Positions 1 to 6,071 are shown, counted from the stretch's first letter. The stretch is 6,705 bases of DNA from Desulfamplus sp. (GCA_015231395.1 JADGBP010000024.1:1-6705), one strand, 5' to 3'. A program made the numbers and translations. Notes: a model not told the origin generated them from the sequence alone.

Positions 1-5
1 AACAA

Positions 6-1019
6 ATGGATTCCTCAAAATCGCTTCTTCAAAAACAACAGGCCAGAGCCTACTACCTGTGGGTGATGGTATTTTTTTTGGTCATCTCAACTCTTATCGG
101 AGGACTTTATTACTGCACATTAAAGATTGATTACACATGGAGGTGGTTCAGGGTACCGCAGTACTTCTTCTATAAAGACGAAGTACCGGTCAAGACGGAC
201 TCAGGAGGAACAGTCGATTCTATAAAAACAGTAGAAGGCAATACAATTATCCAGATCACCGATGATGGAGGAGAAAAAAAAGAATATAACATTCCTTCAA
301 ATGATGTCAGAATATATGAAGGAGACCTTGTTTTTGAAGGAGATACCATTGCCTCATACAAACAGTGGAAAGTTGGAATTTTGCTTGAAGGCTTATGGCT
401 CACTCTTTATGTAAGTTTTATTGCTATTATTTTTGGTATTCTCCTTGGTCTTTTTACAGGCCTTGCAAGAATCTCATCTAATCCTGCATTTAAATGGCTT
501 GCGATAACTTATATTGAAATTGTCAGAGGTTCTCCTTTGCTGGTGCAGATTTTTATCTGGTATTTTGTACTTGGAACTTTAATCAATACCATGCTTGTCT
601 CTTACGGGATTCCCCAGATTCCCCCTCTGTGGTTTGGAGTAGCCTCCCTTGCTACCTTTACCGGTGCCTATGTGGCGGAAATAGTTAGGTCAGGTATTCA
701 GTCTATCCACCGTGGACAAACTGAAGCCTCGCGTTCTCTTGGCATGACATATGCCCAGAGCATGTATCATGTCATACTTCCTCAGGCATTCAGAAGAATA
801 CTTCCCCCACTTGCGGGTCAGTTCATCAGTCTTATAAAAGACTCTTCACTTCTTGGCATCATCGCAATACGGGAGCTTACCAAGGCAACAAGAGAAGTGG
901 TCACCACAAGCCTTCAACCTTTTGAGCTCTGGTTTGTCTGTGCTATTCTCTATCTTGTATTGACATTTTCTCTCTCAATGCTTTTGCAATATCTTGAAAA
1001 AAAGACCATGTATTCCTGA
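6..1019 (+). CDS. Polar amino acid ABC transporter permease (HisM/GlnP family) with N-terminal periplasmic insert
   Basis: Inner-membrane subunit of an ABC importer for polar amino acids. The C-terminal part (about residues 125-337) is a standard HisM/GlnP-type permease. It has hydrophobic segments near 128-152, 163-192, 205-228, 268-288 and 307-328, and the EAA cytoplasmic loop at 240-268 (EASRSLGM...ILPQAF) that docks on the ATPase. The family is usually about 220-250 residues; this protein has 337. The excess is an extra N-terminal membrane segment (about 17-37, preceded by basic residues, so N-terminus inside) and a soluble stretch at about 40-120 rich in beta-prone residues, which topology places in the periplasm. 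The ATPase gene follows 130 bases downstream. No substrate-binding protein gene is present, so the exact substrate is unknown. The ATG at 6 is the first in frame, but only five bases precede it, so the ribosome site cannot be seen and an earlier start is possible. Family call is firm; start is less sure. Confidence 0.9.
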   Translation: MDSSKSLLQKQQARAYYLWVMVFFLVISTLIGGLYYCTLKIDYTWRWFRVPQYFFYKDEVPVKTDSGGTVDSIKTVEGNTIIQITDDGGEKKEYNIPSNDVRIYEGDLVFEGDTIASYKQWKVGILLEGLWLTLYVSFIAIIFGILLGLFTGLARISSNPAFKWLAITYIEIVRGSPLLVQIFIWYFVLGTLINTMLVSYGIPQIPPLWFGVASLATFTGAYVAEIVRSGIQSIHRGQTEASRSLGMTYAQSMYHVILPQAFRRILPPLAGQFISLIKDSSLLGIIAIRELTKATREVVTTSLQPFELWFVCAILYLVLTFSLSMLLQYLEKKTMYS

Positions 1020-1077
1020 TATTTTTTCTTGATATTTTTTTTGCTAACCATGTCAATTTTCTTAACAGCTACCGCAT

Positions 1078-1140
1078 GAGTTCTCTGAATTAAAGGATGA
1101 ATTCGCTGCATTAACGCATGAGTTCTCTGAATTAAAGGAT
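1078..1140 (+). repeat. Three tandem 21-bp units encoding heptads, ending at the ATPase ribosome-binding site
   Basis: Units lie at 1078-1098, 1099-1119 and 1120-1140. Units 1 and 3 are identical; unit 2 matches them at 16 of 21 positions. Seen as longer copies, a perfect 28-bp direct repeat occurs at 1073-1100 and 1115-1142. In the frame of the downstream ATPase the units read [14 protein letters not shown] and EFSELKD, and no stop separates them from its ATG at 1150. That frame is open from 1066 but contains no ATG, GTG or TTG. The last unit supplies the AAAGGA ribosome site for the ATPase gene. Confidence 0.9.
1134..1139 (+). promoter_or_regulatory. Ribosome-binding site of the ATPase gene, duplicated at 1092-1097
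   Basis: AAAGGA lies 10 bases before the ATG at 1150 and is the best Shine-Dalgarno match for that start. It sits inside the last 21-bp repeat unit, so an identical copy occurs 42 bases upstream, too far away to serve the same start. Spacing supports 1150 as the real start. Confidence 0.65.
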
Positions 1141-1149
1141 GATTTAATC

Positions 1150-1881
1150 ATGATAGATGTAACCAATATATATAAAACTTTTATGGTACCTCACAGGGTC
1201 AATGCCCTTGTGAATGTCTCAGCCAATATTGCCAAAGGTGAAGTTGTTGTGGTAATTGGACCTTCGGGATCAGGAAAAAGTACATTTTTAAGATGTCTGA
1301 ACAGGCTCGAAACTGCGGAGCAGGGACATATTCTGATTGATGGTATTGATATCTTGCATCCAAAAACAGATATCAACAAGGTCAGAGCAGAAGTTGGAAT
1401 GGTATTTCAGTCATTTAATCTGTTTCCTCATAAGACAGTCAAAAACAATGTAAATCTTGCACAGAATGTTGTACGCAAAAGGTCAACTGCCGAAGCTGAT
1501 GAAATAACCATGACACTTCTCAACAAAGTCGGAATCGCCGACAAGAAAAATGTCTATCCTGATCAGCTTTCAGGAGGTCAGCAGCAAAGAGTAGCCATTG
1601 CAAGAGCCCTTGCCATGAATCCCAAGGCAATACTGTTTGACGAACCTACATCAGCTCTTGACCCTGAGATGATAGGAGAGGTACTGGATGTCATGAAAAC
1701 TCTGGCAAAAGAGGGTATGACTATGGTAGTGGTAACACATGAGATGGGTTTTGCAAGGGAAGTTGCGGATAGAGTGATCTTCATGGATGAAGGAAAAATC
1801 CTTGAAATAGGTACACCTGAGCACTTCTTTACAAATCCTGATCATGACCGGACAAAACTTTTCTTGAAACAAATTTTGTGA
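1150..1881 (+). CDS. glnQ: Polar amino acid ABC transporter ATP-binding protein (GlnQ/HisP family)
   Basis: Cytoplasmic ATPase that powers the permease encoded just upstream. All catalytic elements are intact: Walker [10 protein letters not shown] at residues 37-45, Q-loop glutamine at 87 in [10 protein letters not shown], signature LSGGQQQR at 140-147, Walker B ILFDEP at 161-166 with catalytic Glu165, D-loop SALD at 168-171 and switch His197 in [19 protein letters not shown] and the LFPHKTV segment are typical of the polar amino acid subfamily. The 243-residue length is normal for the family. The ATG at 1150 has AAAGGA 10 bases upstream and gives a normal N-terminus ([11 protein letters not shown]). 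The upstream DNA is an in-frame heptad-coding repeat without a start codon, so it is probably untranslated. The symbol denotes the family; substrate may be glutamine, glutamate, histidine or another polar amino acid. Confidence 0.95.
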   Translation: MIDVTNIYKTFMVPHRVNALVNVSANIAKGEVVVVIGPSGSGKSTFLRCLNRLETAEQGHILIDGIDILHPKTDINKVRAEVGMVFQSFNLFPHKTVKNNVNLAQNVVRKRSTAEADEITMTLLNKVGIADKKNVYPDQLSGGQQQRVAIARALAMNPKAILFDEPTSALDPEMIGEVLDVMKTLAKEGMTMVVVTHEMGFAREVADRVIFMDEGKILEIGTPEHFFTNPDHDRTKLFLKQIL

Positions 1882-1884
1882 TTT

Positions 1885-1909
1885 ATTATTCAGGAATTTC
1901 AATCCAACA
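1885..1909 (+). repeat. Dispersed repeat, copy A of an inverted pair flanking the GGDEF gene
   Basis: The core TTCAGGAATTTCAATC at 1889-1904 is the exact reverse complement of 3494-3509. Over 25 bases (1885-1909 against 3489-3513) 22 positions match. It begins just after the ATPase stop codon. No function can be assigned; it resembles a small dispersed intergenic element. Confidence 0.75.
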
Positions 1910-1917
1910 TCATTTAG

Positions 1918-1947
1918 ATATCAAAATATTTTTCTGAAAATCTATAT
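1918..1947 (+). repeat. 30-bp direct repeat, copy 1
   Basis: It begins ATATCAAAATATTTTTCTG and ends TCTATAT, and matches 5744-5773 at 28 of 30 positions in the same orientation. It lies 36 bases before the diguanylate cyclase start codon. No clear promoter elements are recognisable within it, although it is AT-rich and in a plausible place for one. Confidence 0.75.
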
Positions 1948-1983
1948 GTTCTCCACAATTTTTTATCCTTAAGGTCTTATAAA

Positions 1984-3414
1984 ATGGCATATGATCAAAA
2001 CAAACATATTGATGAATTAACAGCCAAACTGGAGAAGATTCAGTCTCAGAAAGACATGCTTTTAAAAGAACTTACTGGAACTGAAGAAACTCTTCAGGCA
2101 ACTGTACATATGTATTCAAGATATTTTCCCCCGATACTGGAATATATAAAAGATCCTAACAGTGCTTTTACATCTGCAATCAAAAATCTTGCCGCTGCCC
2201 TTAAAAAAGGTGACCCAAAATCAAAAATAGAACAGCTTCTCAGCAGGGTTCATACCGAAATGATCAAAGATACTCCTGGGCTTACACCTGCGGAGCAGAA
2301 AGGAAAAACATCTTTTCTTTCAGGTTTGTTCAAGAGTTCTGACAGAGAGGGGGGGGATGCTTTTCTGGAAAACCTGAAACGGGGGTATCTTGATCTGATA
2401 AATTCCCTGAAAGGTAATATTGATTCTATTTATACCCAGAAGCTGAACCAGATCGCGTCCGAAATACTATCTTCAGAAAGCTATGATAACATAGCACAGC
2501 AGCGAGACGAGCTTTTTTCGTTGATCCAGCAGTACATATACAATATAGGGTCTGACAGAGAAAAAATAACATCTTTTGTCAAAGATATTGTAAAAAGAAT
2601 TCTTCAGATTGAGGCAAGCATTACAAACTCCTATGAAGATACCAACGCAACAGCTCAATATAATGAGGAGTTTGACAATTTATTAAATCGTGAATTGAGT
2701 GAACTGAGAAACAGTGCCAATGTATCAGAACGTCTTGAAGACCTCAAAACGCATGTGTCCCAGACCCTCTCATCCATTGAAACCGCGTTAAAAGAAAAAA
2801 CGGCAAAGGATAGAGCCGTTAAAATGATGTCAGAAAAAAACCGTTCTGAATTTCAGGTTGGATTTTCCAAATTGAGAAAAGAGCTGGATCAGGCTATTAA
2901 GCACTCTAAAGACTTAGAAACTAAACTGAATCAGGATCCATTAACAAAAGTCTATAACCGCAGGGCATATACAAAACATATTTCCACTGAAATGGAGCGA
3001 TTTCTAAGATATAAGACAATATTTTCAATCCTTGTCCTTGATATCGATTTTTTTAAAAAAGTCAACGATACCTATGGTCATGCAATTGGTGACAGATGCC
3101 TTCAGGAAATAACCAAGAGGACAAGCCAGGTTCTGCGTAAAAATGACATACTTGCCCGATATGGAGGAGAGGAGTTTGTTGTAATCATGCCGGAGACCTC
3201 AAGTGATGGTGCAGTTATCGTAGCGGAAAAAATTAGGCAGAACATAGAAAAAATAGAGTTTTTGTACAAATCGAATACTATCCGAATGACCGTAAGCATT
3301 GGAGTCACCGAGGTAAAAAATGGGGACAAATCTCATGAAAAAGTTTTTGAGCGTGCAGATGCCGCATTGTATAAAGCAAAAAACGAAGGTAGAAACAGAG
3401 TTGTGGTAGGGTAG
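1984..3414 (+). CDS. Soluble diguanylate cyclase (GGDEF domain) with long helical N-terminal region
   Basis: Makes the second messenger cyclic di-GMP from two GTP. The GGDEF domain covers about residues 314-475. It contains DPLTKVYNRRAY at 318-329, the metal-binding LDIDFFKKVND at 352-362, the active site RYGGEEF at 392-398 and VSIGVTE at 437-443. An RxxD product-inhibition site is present at 385-388, six residues before the GGEEF as in PleD, so feedback control is expected. Residues 1-310 contain no transmembrane segment or signal peptide. They look mostly helical, with likely coiled coils near 5-38 and 280-316, and match no sensor domain I recognise. The input signal is therefore unknown and the protein is probably cytoplasmic. 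The ATG at 1984 has AAGG 9 bases upstream. A G8 run at 2349-2356 (Arg-Glu-Gly-Gly, residues 121-124) is unusual in this AT-rich gene. Enzyme call is firm; biological output is not inferable here. Confidence 0.93.
   Translation: MAYDQNKHIDELTAKLEKIQSQKDMLLKELTGTEETLQATVHMYSRYFPPILEYIKDPNSAFTSAIKNLAAALKKGDPKSKIEQLLSRVHTEMIKDTPGLTPAEQKGKTSFLSGLFKSSDREGGDAFLENLKRGYLDLINSLKGNIDSIYTQKLNQIASEILSSESYDNIAQQRDELFSLIQQYIYNIGSDREKITSFVKDIVKRILQIEASITNSYEDTNATAQYNEEFDNLLNRELSELRNSANVSERLEDLKTHVSQTLSSIETALKEKTAKDRAVKMMSEKNRSEFQVGFSKLRKELDQAIKHSKDLETKLNQDPLTKVYNRRAYTKHISTEMERFLRYKTIFSILVLDIDFFKKVNDTYGHAIGDRCLQEITKRTSQVLRKNDILARYGGEEFVVIMPETSSDGAVIVAEKIRQNIEKIEFLYKSNTIRMTVSIGVTEVKNGDKSHEKVFERADAALYKAKNEGRNRVVVG
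2349..2356 (+). repeat. G8 homopolymer tract inside the diguanylate cyclase gene
   Basis: Eight consecutive G within codons for residues 122-124. The reading frame is intact at this length. A gain or loss of one G would shift the frame long before the GGDEF domain and abolish the cyclase. Confidence 0.9.
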
Positions 3415-3452
3415 CAGAAGACAATCAGGGTAGTAAAAGACAATGAACATAA

Positions 3453-3480
3453 GTAGAGACGTACGATCGTACGTCTCTAC
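3453..3480. repeat. Perfect 28-bp palindrome
   Basis: The left arm GTAGAGACGTACGA (14 nt) is followed immediately by its exact reverse complement, with no spacer. It lies 38 bases after the diguanylate cyclase stop. No U-rich run follows, so it is not a canonical intrinsic terminator. From memory, similar GTAGAGACG...CGTCTCTAC palindromes are abundant intergenic repeats in cyanobacteria and some Desulfobacterota. A cruciform or mRNA 3'-end stabilising hairpin is possible. Confidence 0.9.
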
Positions 3481-3488
3481 AGCGTTTC

Positions 3489-3513
3489 TGTTTGATTGAA
3501 ATTCCTGAACAAC
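3489..3513 (-). repeat. Dispersed repeat, copy B of the inverted pair flanking the GGDEF gene
   Basis: Core GATTGAAATTCCTGAA at 3494-3509 is the exact reverse complement of 1889-1904; 22 of 25 bases match over the wider element. It begins 8 bases after the 28-bp palindrome and runs into an A/C-rich stretch made of CAA and GAA triplets (about 3507-3549). Confidence 0.75.
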
Positions 3514-3555
3514 AAGAACAAGAACAACAAGACTAACTAAATAACAAAATTTAAC

Positions 3556-5694
3556 ATGGAGCTGAACACAGTGACGGCAACTGATATCATATCTATTGAA
3601 AAACTTTTGAACCATCCAAAAATTGAAACCGCAATTGCAGATATTAACAGCGAAACCCTTGACAGAAGAGCCTTTGTTCCAAAAATATGTCAGATTTTTT
3701 CAAATAAATTCATATCTCTTGAAGACCAGCCAAAATACCGCTTTACCATAGACCGTGAAGCTGAAAAACAGCTACCGGATATTGCACACAATAATGTACA
3801 GAAGCTGATTCCAGGTGCACCAGATAACGAAGCCGGACAAAACTATTTTTTCAAGAAGAGAAATATCGCCATAGTATTTTCAGGCGGACCCGCCCCTGGT
3901 GGACATAATGTTGTTTCAGGCATTTTTGATGCTGCGAAAAAAGCTAATCCTGAGTCAAGAATATTGGGATTTATTCTGGGGCCTGAAGGGATACTTGAAA
4001 ACAGATATGTGGAGATCACAGCAGAGCTTGTAGATACTTACCGGAATATGGGCGGATTCACCATGATTAAAACCGGAAGATCTAAAATAGATTCAAAGCA
4101 GAAAATGACCCTGTCCAGAGAAACCTGCTTAGGACTCAATCTTGATGCTCTTGTGATTGTAGGAGGAGATGATTCCAATACCAATGCAGCATTTCTTGCA
4201 CAGGCACTGAAGGCTGATGGCATACAAGTCATAGGTATCCCCAAAACAATCGACGGAGATATTCAGATTCATACCGAAGACGGAGAGACTCTGTGTGCAA
4301 TTTCATTCGGATTCCATTCTGCTGCAAGGGCATTTTCCCAGAACATCAGCAATCTATGCACTGATGCAAGCTCGGATCTCAAATACTGGCATGTATGCAA
4401 GGTCATGGGAAGAGTTGCAAGCCATCTTGCACTTGAGGCTGCATTGCAGACACATGTCAATCTTACCCTTATAGGGGAAGAGCTGGCTGATTATGTTGAC
4501 CACGAACGACTTAAGAAAGCTCAGAAAAAAGGAGAAGTTGACTACACTGCTTATGGCATGACCCTGCGTCACCTGTCACGGTTAATCTGTGATGCCATTG
4601 TGAAGAGGGCAGAAAATGGGAAAAACTACGGTGTCATGATAATCCCTGAAGGTGTGCTTGAATTTATAAATGAAATCCAGATATTTATCATTAAACTCAA
4701 CACCATTATTGCTCATTACAATCAAATCCATGACCTTGATTTTCATACGACCTTTCACTCGCTTGATTCGAAACTTGAGTATTTACGCCGTCTTTCAAGA
4801 GGCATTACCGAGAATCAGGCGTCTCCCATCTGGAATGCCAGAGACGATGAGCTGTTCAATGACCTTCCCTCATTTTTTCAGGAAGGCTTGTTGGTTGAAC
4901 GGGATACTCACGGCAATTTTCAATTTTCGCAAGTCAATACAGAAAAGATTATCATGGATATGGTGGGTGACTATCTTCACATTCTCAAGGAAAAAGGGGA
5001 ATATAAGGTTGGAGTAGAAGAGAGCAGATTTAACTATTTCATGGAAAGGACAAATATTGATCCGGAGCTTCTTGGAAAGACCATATTTAGAAATTACAGG
5101 GAAGGTCGTTATTATCTTGTCAAAAAAAAGATCATCTCTGTAAAAACTCTGAAGCAGGCTTTGGTAAATGCTGGAATAATAACCGAAAGCGATAAGGTTC
5201 CTGATCCTGTTCTTGCAATATTTAAAAAATCAGTGCCAAATTTCAAAACCCAGATTCATTTTTACGGCTATGACGGCAGAGGCAGCAATCCAACAAAATT
5301 TGACTGCACCTACACCTATAATTTGGGTCTTACAGCATTCAGTCTTATAGCCAACGGGGCAACTGGACAGATGGCGGTTATCAAAAATTTAGAGCACCAT
5401 TTCGACACCTGGGAACCGCTTGGTGTTCCCATTGCTAAATTGATGCATCTTGAAGAACGGAAAGGAAAACTTGCCCTTGTTATTGAAAAAAATGTTGTAG
5501 ATATCAGTTCCAATGCGTTTCTCATTCTACAGGCTATGCGTGAAAAATGGCTTGCTGCAGAGCATGGGGAAGACCACTACCGAAAACCCGGGCCTGTCCG
5601 GTTTCAAGGTAAAAGCGAAGAAAATAAGCCGCTTACTCTTGTGCTCAATTCCATTAATCCCATTTCTGACAGACATAGTGTTCCAGAAAAATAA
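3556..5694 (+). CDS. pfp: Diphosphate--fructose-6-phosphate 1-phosphotransferase (PPi-PFK), long clade
   Basis: Cytoplasmic glycolytic enzyme that reversibly phosphorylates fructose 6-phosphate to fructose 1,6-bisphosphate using pyrophosphate instead of ATP. Motifs in order: phosphate-binding GGPAPGGHN at residues 110-118, GGDDSNTNAA at 203-212, catalytic PKTIDGD at 229-235 (Asp233 as base), MGRVASH at 284-290, PEG at 364-366, and GYDGRGSNPTKFDC at 571-584. Asp206 in GGDD and Lys230 in PKTIDGD occupy the positions that are Gly in ATP-dependent E. coli PfkA, the known determinants of PPi specificity. The protein has 712 residues; plant and Chlamydia/Borrelia long-clade enzymes have about 550-570. 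Much of the excess appears to be a block near 487-562. The ATG at 3556 has no Shine-Dalgarno sequence. A GTG at 3571 (residue 6) has GGAG 9 bases upstream and is a real alternative start. Family and PPi use are confident; the exact start is not. Confidence 0.93.
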   Translation: MELNTVTATDIISIEKLLNHPKIETAIADINSETLDRRAFVPKICQIFSNKFISLEDQPKYRFTIDREAEKQLPDIAHNNVQKLIPGAPDNEAGQNYFFKKRNIAIVFSGGPAPGGHNVVSGIFDAAKKANPESRILGFILGPEGILENRYVEITAELVDTYRNMGGFTMIKTGRSKIDSKQKMTLSRETCLGLNLDALVIVGGDDSNTNAAFLAQALKADGIQVIGIPKTIDGDIQIHTEDGETLCAISFGFHSAARAFSQNISNLCTDASSDLKYWHVCKVMGRVASHLALEAALQTHVNLTLIGEELADYVDHERLKKAQKKGEVDYTAYGMTLRHLSRLICDAIVKRAENGKNYGVMIIPEGVLEFINEIQIFIIKLNTIIAHYNQIHDLDFHTTFHSLDSKLEYLRRLSRGITENQASPIWNARDDELFNDLPSFFQEGLLVERDTHGNFQFSQVNTEKIIMDMVGDYLHILKEKGEYKVGVEESRFNYFMERTNIDPELLGKTIFRNYREGRYYLVKKKIISVKTLKQALVNAGIITESDKVPDPVLAIFKKSVPNFKTQIHFYGYDGRGSNPTKFDCTYTYNLGLTAFSLIANGATGQMAVIKNLEHHFDTWEPLGVPIAKLMHLEERKGKLALVIEKNVVDISSNAFLILQAMREKWLAAEHGEDHYRKPGPVRFQGKSEENKPLTLVLNSINPISDRHSVPEK
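3558..3561 (+). promoter_or_regulatory. Possible ribosome-binding site favouring a GTG start at 3571 for pfp
   Basis: GGAG lies 9 bases before the in-frame GTG at 3571. The 25 bases before the ATG at 3556 are A/T/C-rich with no purine-rich Shine-Dalgarno match. Using the GTG would shorten the protein by only five residues. Confidence 0.35.
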
Positions 5695-5708
5695 ATTGGT
5701 AAGAGTAG

Positions 5709-5730
5709 GGGCAATCCCTTGCGGTTGCCC
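5709..5730. repeat. GGGCAA hairpin element after pfp
   Basis: GGGCAATC (5709-5716) pairs with GGTTGCCC (5723-5730), giving eight base pairs including one G-T, with a six-base loop. It starts 14 bases after the pfp stop codon. The following bases are TTCAAAG rather than a T run, so it is not a good intrinsic terminator. The GTAGGGGC...GCCC layout resembles, from memory, dispersed repeats in cyanobacteria and Desulfobacterota. It may protect the pfp mRNA 3' end. Confidence 0.6.
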
Positions 5731-5743
5731 TTCAAAGTTGAGC

Positions 5744-5773
5744 ATATCAAAATATTTTTCTGGAAGTCTATAT
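5744..5773 (+). repeat. 30-bp direct repeat, copy 2
   Basis: Matches 1918-1947 at 28 of 30 positions, same orientation, 3826 bases away. Here it lies about 300 bases before the next gene rather than 36, which argues against a fixed role as a promoter or leader. Confidence 0.75.
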
Positions 5774-5970
5774 TTCATGCAATGCTATAACATTATCGCC
5801 AAAATAATAAATTGCTAAACATCGTTGGATTCTTCCCCATATCTAAACCCCGAATAGCAAATGAGAAAAAAACATTAAGGGGTTGGGATAAAAACCAACA
5901 ACCAAATTTTCCTCCGCCTTATTTCCAGTATTTCATTTTCCATAAAGTTACCACCTTTCCAACGCAGTCA

Positions 5971-5998
5971 AAAGTGGTTTTATCAAAGTGGTTTTGTC
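5971..5998 (+). repeat. Two tandem 14-bp units
   Basis: AAAGTGGTTTTATC followed directly by AAAGTGGTTTTGTC, 13 of 14 positions identical. It lies 73 bases before the PAS gene start. It could be a protein-binding tandem site or simple slippage; nothing else supports either. Confidence 0.6.
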
Positions 5999-6056
5999 TA
6001 TTGAAAAGATAGTTATGAAAATCCTCAAACACTAAAACAAGCTCAATATGTACCTT

Positions 6057-6060
6057 AAGG
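6057..6060 (+). promoter_or_regulatory. Ribosome-binding site of the PAS gene
   Basis: AAGG ends 11 bases before the ATG at 6072. It is part of CCTTAAGG (6053-6060), and the same octamer precedes the diguanylate cyclase start at 1967-1974. The ATG at 6061 is closer to AAGG but reads into a stop after three codons, so 6072 is preferred. Confidence 0.55.
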
Positions 6061-6071
6061 ATGGAATTATA

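Larger units (their letters stand above)
5695..6071. other. 377-base gap with repeats and no convincing gene
   Basis: From the pfp stop to the PAS gene this stretch holds the GGGCAA hairpin (5709-5730), copy 2 of the 30-bp repeat (5744-5773), a short two-unit 14-bp repeat (5971-5998) and the PAS gene ribosome site (6057-6060). A 66-codon open frame at 5812-6012 starts at TTG, has no ribosome site and has an unremarkable composition, so it is not called. I saw no tRNA, riboswitch fold or strong promoter pair. The stretch 5800-5960 shows nothing I can interpret. Confidence 0.6.

Noticed and set aside
986..1035. Intrinsic terminator after the permease gene
   Set aside because: An imperfect A/T-only inverted repeat around the T runs, with no GC-rich stem; the ATPase gene is expected to be co-transcribed.
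3453..3513. CRISPR repeat (palindrome plus GATTGAAATTCCTGAA resembling repeat ends)
   Set aside because: No regularly spaced direct copies with unique spacers, and no cas genes in the window.
1885..3513. Insertion sequence or composite transposon around the cyclase gene
   Set aside because: No transposase gene and no target-site duplication visible; only a short inverted repeat pair.
3199..3615. 138-codon open frame on the minus strand
   Set aside because: Overlaps the conserved GGDEF coding region, the palindrome and the pfp start; composition is that of an antisense shadow.
5882..5899. GTTGG/CCAAC hairpin as a riboswitch or terminator
   Set aside because: Only a five-base stem with an eight-base loop, no T tract and no recognisable riboswitch core.
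5812..6012. 66-codon open frame in the long gap
   Set aside because: TTG start, no ribosome site, no recognisable domain, and it overlaps the 14-bp tandem repeat.
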